Positions 51,915-60,143 are shown, counted from the first letter of the stretch. The stretch is 64,000 nucleotides of DNA from Spiribacter sp. 1M189 (GCF_040838345.1 NZ_JBAKFF010000001.1:558001-622000); one strand, 5' to 3'. Numbers and translations are program-made. The notes: generated by a model from the letters alone, not told the origin.

Positions 51915-52556
51915 TTAGGTGTCGGCGATCTGTCGGATCGCATCGGCGAGGCGGTCGGGCGGCTGAGCGCCCGAAATCAGATAGCGTCCGTCGATGACAA
52001 AACCCGGCACGGCACTGACGCCTGCCTGCATGAATCGTTGCTCGGCCGCCCGGACGGTCTCGGCGTAGCGATCGGAGCGGGCGACGGCCTCGGCAGCTTC
52101 ACCGTCCAGGCCAACCTGCTGCGCCGCCTCGCGCAGGACCACCGGATCTGATGGGCGCTTCGCTTCACCGAAGTAAGCATCGAAGAGCGCCTGCTGCAAT
52201 GCGGTTTCGCGGCCTTGTTCCGCGGCCCAGGCGAGCACGCGGTGGGCGTCGAACGTATTGTGCGCACGACGCGCCCTCGCACCATCGAAATTCAGGCCAA
52301 GGTCGCTGGCGAGCTTGATCATTTCGTCCTGAGTGCGCTCAACACTGTCGGCGTCCTGGCCGTATTTCCGGCATAGATGATCGAGTATCGGCTCACCTTC
52401 GGGTGGCATGTCCGGATTGAGCTCGAACGGCTGCCATGCGAGCTCGACTTCGATATCGCCGTTGAGTATTTCCAGCGCCTGTTCAAGGCGTCGGTAGCCA
52501 ATCGCACACCACGGGCAGGCGATGTCAGAAACCAGGTCGATTCGAAGGTTCTGCAT
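51915..52556 (-). CDS. DsbA-family oxidoreductase, FrnE-like
   Basis: A 213-residue cytoplasmic thioredoxin-fold protein. It lacks a signal peptide and begins MQNLRIDLVSDIACPWCAIG with the CPWC active site (C14/C17), as in FrnE/2-hydroxychromene-2-carboxylate-isomerase-like members. RRAHNTFDAHRVLAWAAEQGRE in the helical insertion and GVSAVPGFVIDGRYLISGAQPP with the cis-Pro are all typical. It probably works in thiol-disulfide exchange or oxidative stress defence. It diverges from the carbonic anhydrase gene. Confidence 0.9.
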   Translation of the reverse strand: MQNLRIDLVSDIACPWCAIGYRRLEQALEILNGDIEVELAWQPFELNPDMPPEGEPILDHLCRKYGQDADSVERTQDEMIKLASDLGLNFDGARARRAHNTFDAHRVLAWAAEQGRETALQQALFDAYFGEAKRPSDPVVLREAAQQVGLDGEAAEAVARSDRYAETVRAAEQRFMQAGVSAVPGFVIDGRYLISGAQPPDRLADAIRQIADT

Positions 52557-52666
52557 GATCTATCTCCTTAGACGCGCCTGGAATAAGCGGATGAATACTC
52601 GGTATTACTGGCCTGAAACGCTGGCTGATACGCTCGGTAATTCAATTATTTCAGGAACAGATCGCC

Positions 52667-53170
52667 ATGAGTCGAGCCGACGAGTTTATTGAAGCGAACC
52701 AGCAGTACGCCAGCCAGTTCACGCAGGGCGACCTGCCCATGCCCCCCGGGCGCCAGGTCGCAGTCGTCGCCTGCATGGATGCCCGCCTCGATGTCTATCG
52801 CCTGTTAGGTCTCGGCCTCGGCGAGGCGCATGTCATCCGTAATGCGGGCGGCGTGGTCACCGATGATGTTGTCCGGTCACTCCTCATTTCGCAGCGTCTG
52901 CTCGGGACCACGGAAATCGTCCTGATCCACCACACCGACTGCGGCATGCTGACGTTCAAGGATGACGCGGTGAAAGCCGATATCGAAGAGGAGACGGGCC
53001 ATCGGCCGGCGTTCGCGCTCGATGCATTCGATGACCCCCATGCGGACGTCCGCCAGTCGATTCGGCGGTTAAAAGCCGTCCCGTACCTGCCCAATCGTGA
53101 GGCTATCAGTGGGTTTGTCTACAACGTCGGTAACGGAACGCTGGAGTCTGTGAGCGAGTCGTCAGACTGA
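52667..53170 (+). CDS. Beta-carbonic anhydrase
   Basis: A 167-residue zinc enzyme interconverting CO2 and bicarbonate. The ligand set is in VACMDARLD (C36 with the D38/R40 dyad) and HHTDCGM (H89, C92), with HVIRNAGGVVTDDVVRSL as the active-site loop. Length is that of the short bacterial type (about 165). It might supply or equilibrate bicarbonate delivered by SbtA (29675), although the genes are 22 kb apart. ATG 52667 lacks a strong ribosome site. Confidence 0.92.
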   Translation: MSRADEFIEANQQYASQFTQGDLPMPPGRQVAVVACMDARLDVYRLLGLGLGEAHVIRNAGGVVTDDVVRSLLISQRLLGTTEIVLIHHTDCGMLTFKDDAVKADIEEETGHRPAFALDAFDDPHADVRQSIRRLKAVPYLPNREAISGFVYNVGNGTLESVSESSD

Positions 53171-53305
53171 TGACTCGCGGGCGCTCGGTGCAGCGGACGA
53201 TGCGGGGTCTGAGTGCCGGTCTATCGCTATAGCCGCCCGGTGCCGCCGAATGCCCCTATTTTCGAGGGGACCATGCGAGGTGTCCCGCGGCGCTGGGCCA
53301 GGACC

Positions 53306-53325
53306 GTCTGCGACACCATATGACG
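53306..53325 (+). repeat. 20-base repeat, copy 2
   Basis: Copy of GTCTGCGACACNATATGACG, with C at the variable base. It lies in the gap after the carbonic anhydrase gene. Both copies are in the same orientation, flanking the segment that holds three intact genes (cation exporter, FrnE-like protein, carbonic anhydrase). The rest of the gap 53171-53465 shows nothing recognisable. Confidence 0.6.
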
Positions 53326-53465
53326 CCACATGCCACTAGGGTGGTGCTGGCAGGGAGCGCCCCGGTTTGTGAAGCCGGATTCGGCCAGGGAAGGCCACCC
53401 TGTCCCGATCAAGGGACAATACCACTGCTGGCGGCCTCGCTATTTGCGGGCCCGCTGCATCGCCT

Positions 53466-53744
53466 TCAGCCAACCGCCGCCTGGCCGGCGTAGCGAATGC
53501 CCAGGTCGTCTTCCGCCTCCTGCAATGACCCGTTCTTTTGCTCAATCAGCACGACATCGCCGGATTGATTGACGATGACGAAGTCGATTTCGCCGAATGC
53601 CTGCCGACGAGGGGTGAGATCGGCGACGTGGCGGCTGTAGAAGACGGTGTAATCGGCAGAGAGCTCGTCAGCCAGGCGCTGGAGTGTCGCCAGTTCGGCC
53701 TCGGAGGCACCGCCGAGCCTGAGTTCGGCGATGTTGGTTGGCAT
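53466..53744 (-). pseudogene. N-terminal fragment of a NERD-domain nuclease/helicase
   Basis: A 92-residue remnant. MPTNIAELRLGGASEAELATLQRLADEL then FGEIDFVIVNQSGDVVLIEQKNG is the start of a NERD (nuclease-related) domain with its E-ID and E-K active-site residues, as found on large UvrD/PhoH-type helicases of several hundred residues. After DDLGIRYAGQAAVG it stops. The downstream 295 bases do not continue the fold. Only the first part of the gene therefore survives. The frame is open further upstream (to 53846), but the conserved start is at 53744. Confidence 0.65.
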
Positions 53745-53856
53745 GACCCGCGCCTTCCCCAACGACATCCTTGAGCTCCCTTTAACGCCGACCATGGCAG
53801 TGTCTTCAACCTTGAGCCCGCAGCCCGCCAGGGCGCAAGAGCTCATGCGGATCGGA

Positions 53857-54429
53857 CTAGACCCGGGTCAAGGCACTGCCGACCCGGACGGCGCTTTGCA
53901 GCGTCTCGAGTGGCTGCCCGTCCAGGTCATACCGGCGTGCGTGGTCCGGGGTGTAGTTGATGATGAATCCGGTGACCGGGCCATAGAGGGGGATGCCGTT
54001 CGGGGCCTGATCCTGGCAGTAGGCGACATAACCCTCGGTGGGCAGGCCCGAGGGGAAGGGCAGACGCAGCCGTGCCGGGGCATTGATGAACCCCGCCATG
54101 GCCGTGGAGCTCGGCTGGCTGCGTGCAGTGGTCCAGACGGCATGGGGTTCGAAGCGGGCGCGGTAGTCCGCTTCGGCCTGCGCCTCGATGGCCTTGCGGG
54201 TGGCGCGTGCAGCATCCGCGATGTCCGTCACGGGTAGGCCCAGTGCGCCGGCGAGGCGCTCGCAGAGGTTGTCTTCCGGCAATGCACCGGCCGCCGCGAA
54301 CGCATCGAGCCGCCGCAGCGCCTTGCTCGGGTTACTCGGGCTCAAGCGCTGGCCGATATCGCCGCGGGCTCGTCGCAGCGCGGCCATGCGATCACGCACC
54401 AGTTGCTCGAGGGGCGTTCGCTCAGGCAT
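53857..54429 (-). CDS. Hypothetical protein with XRE-like helical segment
   Basis: A 190-residue protein that overlaps the preceding gene by 8 bases, showing coupling. Residues 20-75 (RGDIGQRLSPSNPSKALRRLDAFAAAGALPEDNLCERLAGALGLPVTDIADA) look like a helix-turn-helix of the lambda-repressor type. The C-terminal part (FINAPARLRLPFPSGLPTEGYVAYCQDQAP) is beta-rich, with no named fold. Together with its neighbour it may form a small regulatory or accessory pair; function is unknown. Confidence 0.65.
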   Translation of the reverse strand: MPERTPLEQLVRDRMAALRRARGDIGQRLSPSNPSKALRRLDAFAAAGALPEDNLCERLAGALGLPVTDIADAARATRKAIEAQAEADYRARFEPHAVWTTARSQPSSTAMAGFINAPARLRLPFPSGLPTEGYVAYCQDQAPNGIPLYGPVTGFIINYTPDHARRYDLDGQPLETLQSAVRVGSALTRV

Positions 54430-54904
54430 CGGCGGCCTCCCTTGCGTTTTTGGTGCCGTTGGCCTGCTGGGGCACACCCGTGGCGAGTCGGAAGAAATAA
54501 AAGCGCCGGTCGATGAGCTGGCAGTGATAGCCACGGATGCGCCGGGCGAGCAGGGCGCTTACACGGGCGTAGATGGCGGCTTTACGCGTCGTGTTGGGTG
54601 AGATGACGAAGTAGCTCGGCCGGGCGCGGTTGATCCAGCCGTTAATGCGCCCGCGCACAGCGCGCATCAGCCGGAAGGCATTGATGCCGGTATCAATATC
54701 GTCGAATAGCTCGATACCCGGCACATAGTCTTCCCATTTCTCAAAGGGATCGTATTCGCGGTAGAGATCGAATAGGTGGCCACGGCCGGGGATATGTCCG
54801 CCGGTAAGGGCGAGGGTGATCTCGCCTGCCTCACGCAGGACAAGGACGTATTCAAAGCCGTCGACCTTGAATTCATGACGCTCGATGGATGGCATACCGG
54901 GCAT
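54422..54904 (-). CDS. Hypothetical protein
   Basis: A 160-residue protein and the first gene of a two-gene unit. It begins MPGMPSIERHEFKVDGFEYVLVLREAGEITLALTGGHIPG and contains RAVRGRINGWINRARPSYFVISPNTTRKAAIYARVSALLARRIRGYHCQLIDRRFYFFR, with many arginines and aromatic residues. No family is recognised; the basic second half might bind nucleic acid. AGGAGG lies just upstream of its ATG. It is divergent from the next plus-strand gene across 137 bases. Confidence 0.65.
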   Translation of the reverse strand: MPGMPSIERHEFKVDGFEYVLVLREAGEITLALTGGHIPGRGHLFDLYREYDPFEKWEDYVPGIELFDDIDTGINAFRLMRAVRGRINGWINRARPSYFVISPNTTRKAAIYARVSALLARRIRGYHCQLIDRRFYFFRLATGVPQQANGTKNAREAADA

Positions 54905-55041
54905 GGTTTTGCCTCCTTTTCCGCCAGGGGGGAGGATGAGCGGTCATCGCCCATCGCGATAGAATCGTATCCCACGGGTGCGACAGGTCCTGTCGGAGTT
55001 GCGCGTTACGTTACGCGTTCCGCTTGCAATGAGGTCCGGCT

Positions 55042-55293
55042 ATGACATCGCCCATCCAGTGGTCTGACACCCTGACAAATCAAACGCGCCAGGCGCTCGA
55101 GAGCCATGGACTGGATATGCCTGGCTTCGCCTGGGAATACATCAACTTTAAAAACGCCGATGGCGGCTACGGACTGATGCAGATTGACGAGCTGCTCATG
55201 GGCCGGTTCGTGATCACCCGCCGCGAGACAGACACTGTGGAGTCCTTCGATACGCCGGACGCGGTCATCGAAGCAGGTTGGGTGCTCGACTGA
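55042..55293 (+). CDS. Hypothetical protein
   Basis: An 83-residue soluble protein, the first of three coupled genes; its stop overlaps the next start (TGATG). It contains WSDTLTNQTRQALESHGLDMPGFAWEYINFKNADGGYGLMQIDELLMGRFVITRRETDTVESFDTPDAVIEAGWVLD, with no recognised motif. The compact alternation suggests a small alpha/beta domain. Neighbours suggest an accessory-gene context and not a metabolic pathway. Confidence 0.6.
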   Translation: MTSPIQWSDTLTNQTRQALESHGLDMPGFAWEYINFKNADGGYGLMQIDELLMGRFVITRRETDTVESFDTPDAVIEAGWVLD

Positions 55294-55664
55294 TGGCGGA
55301 TCCCAGGCTCAAACGTATTGCCGTGATCGGCTCCCGGGATTTTGATGACTATGCACGGCTGGAGTCCGTGCTTGAGCCCCATCTGCCCGCCGTCCTCGTC
55401 TCCGGCGGCGCCCAGGGCGCTGATGCGCTCGCCGAGCGCCTGGCCCAGGAGCGCGGGCTGACCATCGACGTCATCCGCGCCGACTGGAATCGCTACGGCC
55501 GGGGAGCCGGCCCCATTCGCAATAAACAGATCGTCGAGTCGGCGGATCTCGTCATCGCCCTCTGGGATGGCAAGTCCCGCGGTACGCGTTCGGCGCTGGC
55601 GCATGCGGACAAGGTGGGTGTGCCGATGGAGTTCCACCACCCCGACGGAACGGTGACCGATTGA
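55293..55664 (+). CDS. YspA/CpYpsA-like SLOG family protein (DUF2493)
   Basis: A 123-residue Rossmann-like protein of the SLOG superfamily. KRIAVIGSRDFDDYARLESVLEP at the start and VLVSGGAQGADALAERLAQERG in the centre carry the two glycine-rich nucleotide-binding loops. The C-terminal DLVIALWDGKSRGTRSALAHADKVGVP is also typical. SLOG proteins bind nucleotide or ADP-ribose-like ligands and occur in defence and toxin-linked loci. It is coupled to the genes before and after it. Confidence 0.85.
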   Translation: MADPRLKRIAVIGSRDFDDYARLESVLEPHLPAVLVSGGAQGADALAERLAQERGLTIDVIRADWNRYGRGAGPIRNKQIVESADLVIALWDGKSRGTRSALAHADKVGVPMEFHHPDGTVTD

Positions 55665-56080
55665 TGCTGACCCCGGCCCACTGGATCGCGCCGGATGGCG
55701 AGCGCCTCGACGTACGCACTTCGCACATTGCGGCCGTCATTGCGGACCCGGCCCGCTTTGGCGTCACCGAGGCGTGGTTGCGAGCGGTCTATGCCGAGTA
55801 CGGCGAGGCCGAGCGTTTTGGCTGCGAAGGCCGTGCACGCGCGGCCGTCATTCGGTATCTCGTCACGGCGGGCTGGATTCGGACGCGGCAGACCATCCGC
55901 CCGGTCACCTACTGGAGCATCACGGTCTATGACCTGGACGCCGAAACACGCCAACGACTCCAGGCCTGGGTGGATGACGGACTGGCGGCCGACTGGCTGA
56001 AAGCCGCCAGCGAGCTGCGCAGTTATTTCATCTCGGATGACAAGACCTCGATCATGGAAGCCGCCGAGCTGAAGGGATGA
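55664..56080 (+). CDS. Hypothetical protein
   Basis: A 138-residue soluble protein, last of three overlapping genes; ATG 55664 lies in TGATG and is preferred to TTG 55661. SHIAAVIADPARFGVTEAWLRAVYAEYGEAERFGCEGRARAAVIRYLVTAGWIRTR looks helical with some winged-helix character (AVIRYLVTAGWIRTR). WSITVYDLDAETRQRLQAWVDDGL follows. No family can be named. Function may depend on the SLOG partner. Confidence 0.6.
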   Translation: MLTPAHWIAPDGERLDVRTSHIAAVIADPARFGVTEAWLRAVYAEYGEAERFGCEGRARAAVIRYLVTAGWIRTRQTIRPVTYWSITVYDLDAETRQRLQAWVDDGLAADWLKAASELRSYFISDDKTSIMEAAELKG

Positions 56081-56173
56081 AGCGGCGTTGCAAGCGACCC
56101 GGTGCATGCTGGGGTAGCGGATGAGGTCAACCGCTAGTACCGTAAATTCGGACGGACGGCCAGGGAGTAGGGC

Positions 56174-57097
56174 ATGTACGACATCATCGGCGACATTCAT
56201 GGGCATGCCAGCCGGCTGGAGCAGCTGCTCGAGAGGATGGGCTACGAGCGGGATGCGGACAGCTGGCGGCATCCGGATCGCCAGGCCATCTTTGTTGGTG
56301 ACTTCATCGATCGCGGGCCGGAGCAGATCGCGACCTATCGCCTCGTGCGATCCATGATCGACCGCGGCGCCGCGCTTGCCGTCATGGGCAATCACGAGTT
56401 CAACGCCGTCGCCTTTAAGACGCCGCACCCGGAGCAACCCGGTGAGCGCCTTCGACCGCACAGCGAAAAGAACCGCAATCAGCATGCGGCCTTCCTCGAC
56501 CAGGTGGGCGAAGACAGCGCCCTGCACGACGAGATGATCGCCTGGTTCAAGACGCTGCCGCTCTACCTCGATCTCGAGGGCCTGCGTGTGGTTCATGCCT
56601 GCTGGCACGATTCGTCGCTCGAGACGCTGAAATCCCACCTGGATCGCCAACAGTGCCTGCATGCGGATGCCTGGCCCGATGCCGCCCGCAAGGGCACGGA
56701 TGCCTATAACGCCACCGAAACCCTGCTGAAAGGCCTTGAGATCCCGTTGCCGCCGGGTGAGCGCTTTCTGGATAAGGACGGCCACGAGCGCCAGCACATC
56801 CGAACCCGCTGGTGGGGTGAGGGCGCGGGCACCTACCGCTCCGTCGCAATGCTGGATGACGCGACGCGCGAGACACTCTCGGAGGAGCCTGTTCCGGGTG
56901 ACGTGTTACCTGGCTACACCGACGAAAAGCCGGTCTTCGTCGGGCACTACTGGCTGCGCGGGACACCCGAGCCCATGAGCGACCGAGTGGCCTGTCTGGA
57001 TTACACCGTCACTGAGCCGGCGCCAGAAGGGAAGTTGACGGCGTATCGGTGGAGTGGAGATAGGAGCGTAAATCGTGAAGAGTTTGTTTGGGTTTGA
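56174..57097 (+). CDS. Metallophosphoesterase (calcineurin-like)
   Basis: A 307-residue phosphoesterase. The metal-binding motifs are in order: GDIHGH (residue 7 on), GDFIDRGP near 43 and GNHEF near 75, then VVHACWHD near 140 and GHYWLRG near 260. The architecture resembles the ApaH/PrpA branch that hydrolyses phosphoproteins or dinucleoside polyphosphates. The substrate is unknown. It is the last GC-rich gene before the low-GC island at about 57.1 kb. Confidence 0.9.
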   Translation: MYDIIGDIHGHASRLEQLLERMGYERDADSWRHPDRQAIFVGDFIDRGPEQIATYRLVRSMIDRGAALAVMGNHEFNAVAFKTPHPEQPGERLRPHSEKNRNQHAAFLDQVGEDSALHDEMIAWFKTLPLYLDLEGLRVVHACWHDSSLETLKSHLDRQQCLHADAWPDAARKGTDAYNATETLLKGLEIPLPPGERFLDKDGHERQHIRTRWWGEGAGTYRSVAMLDDATRETLSEEPVPGDVLPGYTDEKPVFVGHYWLRGTPEPMSDRVACLDYTVTEPAPEGKLTAYRWSGDRSVNREEFVWV

Positions 57098-57535
57098 ATC
57101 TATGCGTTACTTATTGCAGTAGAACCGGCGATGCTTTCCACGCTAACGGTTATCGGTTCGGGTATCCGCACTGTCGAAGGGATATTATCAAGACCCCAAC
57201 GTACTAGCCGAAGCCTATTTCCGCCTAGATAGGACCTTAAAATATAGAGTTATTCTTGAGAATTTAATTCGTTCTGTTCAGATGGGGTCAAGTGTCACTC
57301 GCAGTAAAGTCGAGTTCATGACTCAACCACATAAACATAAAAACCCTTCACCAAGAGTCCGCCTCGACAGAATAGCCAGATTTTTAAAGATAGGATGTTT
57401 ACCTTATTGAATATTTGCTAGCGTTTCACGACTACCTTGGCGAATGTCGACGAATCCCTCGGGTCGAGTATGCCGACGCAGTTTGGCTTCGCTACTCCAT
57501 CAGCAACTTGGCCCATGATATAAAGGAAAATTGAA
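57098..57535. other. Intergenic island border, 438 bases without a gene
   Basis: The composition changes here from GC-rich core DNA to AT-rich island DNA. No gene, tRNA or clear attachment-site repeat was seen. It contains short inverted pieces (ACTCG/CGAGT near 57300) and the ribosome site AAGGAAAA for the following GTG start; the promoter of the GHKL gene must lie here. Confidence 0.6.
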
Positions 57536-59224
57536 GTGACTGGATTTACCGAGCTTAACATAAACCCAGACCGGATATTAGAAGCGGTTTCAAAAATTGG
57601 TTATCGTCCGCCAATTGCCTTAATGGATATAATTGATAATTCAATTGCAGCATTCGCAAATAAAATTGATGTTATCCTGGATCTCGAAGAGGGAAAAAAA
57701 TTTCATAATCGATCCGCAATTAAACGATTTATACTCGTCGATAATGGAAAAGGCATGACAAATGCTGAAGTCCAGACGGCGCTGGACATCGGGTCTAACG
57801 TGAAGTATCCACCACATTCCTTGTCCAAGTTTGGGTTAGGTCTTAAGTCTGCAGGGCTGTCCCTTGGTGACCGTATATATGTAGTGAGTAAACAGGATGG
57901 TAAACTGACAAATGCCAAGTATATAGATAGAGAGGTGGTGCGTTCTGAAGGTTCATACGGTCTAGTGGAAGAAAGCCCTGAACCTCGCTTTGCTGATCTC
58001 CTTACGGATTATCAGTCCGGGACTGTGGTTGTAATAGAAAAGCCCGCGAAGCCACAGGACTCACCGAAAAAAATCATTAACGAACTCGATGAGCGAGCTG
58101 GAATTGTCTACTACGAAAAGCTCGGCTGCGAGGGTGGGGTCGAAATAAAAATAAAGTGCGGCGATGATGCCTGGACCGTTAATGGATTTGATATCCTTTG
58201 CAGCGAAGAAGCAAGGAATAGTTTTGATCCCGATGTGTACGACCCAAGATACCCGGTTCTAGCTATCGATGAAGATCTCGATGACCCACTCGATCCAGAA
58301 AAAAGCCCCCGCATAAAAGTGCGTGCGGCAATTTTTCCGCAGAATAAAATGGGAAATTATCCAGGATTTTCCGTGGAGGAAAAAAAGAAGATTAATTCAT
58401 ATAAAATCAAAAGGGACACGTCAGGAGTTTTTGTTTTCCGTAATGGGCGCGCAATTCGGTGCGGAGACTTGCTTGCTGGAATCACGAAAGACGACATAGG
58501 TTTTCGTGTTAAAATCAGTTTGCAAGATGAGCATGATGACTCTTTCCGTATTGACGTTTCTAAACAGAATGTCGAATATCCGGAAGAATTTGAAGAAAAC
58601 TTGAAGCGCCTGTTTCGCGTACCGCTCGGTCAGGCGAGAGAGGCGTTCAAGATCTGTAGGCGTTTGTTGGATTCCGGAGACGATGCTGAGGGTCACGCTG
58701 TAAGCGAAAGGCTTGAAGACTTCGATGAAGATGCGAGTGATAGCGAGAGTGATGTCCCGCCCGGTGAGCAAGAGATAAGAGAGCGGGATCTCGTTGATAG
58801 CAGCAAAGCGGAGCAGGAAGAGGAGGTTGTGGTAGATGAAAGCGAGGATAATATTGCGGAAGTAAATTCGGGGGAGCGCGCAGAGACGGAGGAGTCCGAG
58901 TTCGCAAAAGTTCGTTATTCTGAAACCGTAACTGGGTCATATTTATATCGACCCGGTATGGACACGTATCACGGCACCTTTGTGCGTATCAGTAAGTCGC
59001 ACCCCTTTTACGATACAGTATTGTCACAATTACCGGCAGCAGATACGACTCGGCAGTCTGTAGAAGCAATCATCTTTATCTTGGCGTCTGTCTATAATAG
59101 CTTGTATAAGACCGAGTCGAAAGTTACTACTGACGATTTAGAGAGACTGTTGAATAAGCATTCATTGGAGGTTTCCCAGCGATTGGAAAGATGGATTCTG
59201 CAGAACCAGGATTTATTTGAGTAG
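57536..59224 (+). CDS. GHKL-type ATPase (MORC/Hsp90-like), island gene
   Basis: A 562-residue protein that starts at GTG 57536 with AAGGAAAA upstream. The N-terminal GHKL fold is clear: N-box ALMDIIDNSIAAF (residues 28-40, with Asp31 where Glu is usual), G1 LVDNGKGM (67-74) and G2 FGLGLKSAGLSLGD (99-112). A middle transducer-like domain covers about residues 150-380. An acidic disordered linker (about 390-465) leads to a C-terminal helical domain ending at residue 562. MORC/MutL-like ATPases of this kind occur in several phage-defence systems. It is AT-rich compared with core genes and lies 3 bases before the GIY-YIG-like gene. The target is unknown. Confidence 0.85.
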   Translation: MTGFTELNINPDRILEAVSKIGYRPPIALMDIIDNSIAAFANKIDVILDLEEGKKFHNRSAIKRFILVDNGKGMTNAEVQTALDIGSNVKYPPHSLSKFGLGLKSAGLSLGDRIYVVSKQDGKLTNAKYIDREVVRSEGSYGLVEESPEPRFADLLTDYQSGTVVVIEKPAKPQDSPKKIINELDERAGIVYYEKLGCEGGVEIKIKCGDDAWTVNGFDILCSEEARNSFDPDVYDPRYPVLAIDEDLDDPLDPEKSPRIKVRAAIFPQNKMGNYPGFSVEEKKKINSYKIKRDTSGVFVFRNGRAIRCGDLLAGITKDDIGFRVKISLQDEHDDSFRIDVSKQNVEYPEEFEENLKRLFRVPLGQAREAFKICRRLLDSGDDAEGHAVSERLEDFDEDASDSESDVPPGEQEIRERDLVDSSKAEQEEEVVVDESEDNIAEVNSGERAETEESEFAKVRYSETVTGSYLYRPGMDTYHGTFVRISKSHPFYDTVLSQLPAADTTRQSVEAIIFILASVYNSLYKTESKVTTDDLERLLNKHSLEVSQRLERWILQNQDLFE

Positions 59225-59227
59225 ATC

Positions 59228-59689
59228 ATGATCGTAGAAACAGGCATCCTTTTTTTGCGAAGGACGGTTGATCCTACGATTTATTTTATTCTCGTCGACG
59301 CGTATATATATATCGGGGAGACGATGTCCTTTCCGGCGCAGAGGTGGGGCGCACACGTCGCTCCGGGTGGGAGCTTAAGACAAAAGCTTTCTGCGATAGA
59401 TACTAATTATGTTGACTGGTGGGAACCTTTGCGGTTCATCTCGTTCTCTTGTGCGGAGGAGCTGAGTGATGTCAAGGATAGTCAAAAGAAAACGGCACTT
59501 AAAGCAGTCGAACATCAAGTCCACTGTGATCTCGGTAGTAGGCCAAGTCAATTAATTCGGAGGGTGGAGGTTATTTCCGATACGGAAAAAACGGCCCCGC
59601 GGTTTTGGAGGGACTGGGAAAGCACACGCATAATTTCCCATCGTATTATTGAGGGATTGGCGTTGGTATTGGAGAATGAAGATGGTTAA
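59228..59689 (+). CDS. GIY-YIG-like nuclease domain protein
   Basis: A 153-residue protein in the same unit as the GHKL gene. TIYFILVDAYIYIGETMSFPAQRWGAHV (residues 17-44) resembles the GIY-YIG core: a TIY-like first strand, YIYIGET for the YIG strand, then Arg39 and His43. A candidate metal-binding Glu lies in AVEHQVH (near 95). The first motif is divergent. This is a nuclease prediction from the motif only. It is probably the nuclease partner of the ATPase. Confidence 0.65.
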   Translation: MIVETGILFLRRTVDPTIYFILVDAYIYIGETMSFPAQRWGAHVAPGGSLRQKLSAIDTNYVDWWEPLRFISFSCAEELSDVKDSQKKTALKAVEHQVHCDLGSRPSQLIRRVEVISDTEKTAPRFWRDWESTRIISHRIIEGLALVLENEDG

Positions 59690-59764
59690 TAAATTGCTGA
59701 ATCGGTATATCATTTCGATTATCCGGGCTTCGAGAAATTTGGTGGCCAGGCTGTGCTCTTTATG

Positions 59765-60136
59765 TTAGAAATATGGGAGCATTGCCATGAGATTTGGTAA
59801 TGTCGGCTTGCTATGCGACAACATGAAAACACCACGGTGTATATGTGTAGTACATAGACTTATTGCGTTCCTTGACTCTTGCGCGATGGGGGTCGCATTC
59901 ATGCGGTTCTTTATTAAGGCATAGATACAAGCTTGATGAGGTCCACAGAAAGTCTCCCATGTCATTTCCACATTACTCATCGGGCCGAGGTCAAAGGTAT
60001 GGATAGGTGATTTGTCTTTTAACGAGGTGCAAAGGGCCCATCGGCAGAGAATGTTCCACTGTTGTATCTTTGTAGTGCGCTTCAGCCCAATTAATTGGCG
60101 CTTCCCCTGTTCGCTAATGCGGATGATGTCAGACAT
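59765..60136 (-). CDS. dndE: DNA phosphorothioation protein DndE
   Basis: A 123-residue protein. It begins IIRISEQGKRQLIGLKRTTKIQQWNILCRWALCTSL, the DndE hallmark, continues with MSNVEMTWETFCGPHQACIYALIKNRM, and ends with the CTTHIHRGVFML motif. DndE is a small basic tetrameric protein that binds nicked DNA and works with DndC and DndD to place sulfur in the DNA backbone. It is last in the dndB-C-D-E order and convergent with the GIY-YIG-like gene. It lies 7 bases after dndD. Confidence 0.93.
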   Translation of the reverse strand: MSDIIRISEQGKRQLIGLKRTTKIQQWNILCRWALCTSLKDKSPIHTFDLGPMSNVEMTWETFCGPHQACIYALIKNRMNATPIAQESRNAISLCTTHIHRGVFMLSHSKPTLPNLMAMLPYF

Positions 60137-60143
60137 TCCTCAA

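Noticed and set aside
57280-57310. GGGGTCAAGTG sequence resembling DNA found beside REP-associated transposases
   Set aside because: The same core also occurs at about 7758 without any transposase, and there is no flanking inverted repeat or transposase remnant.
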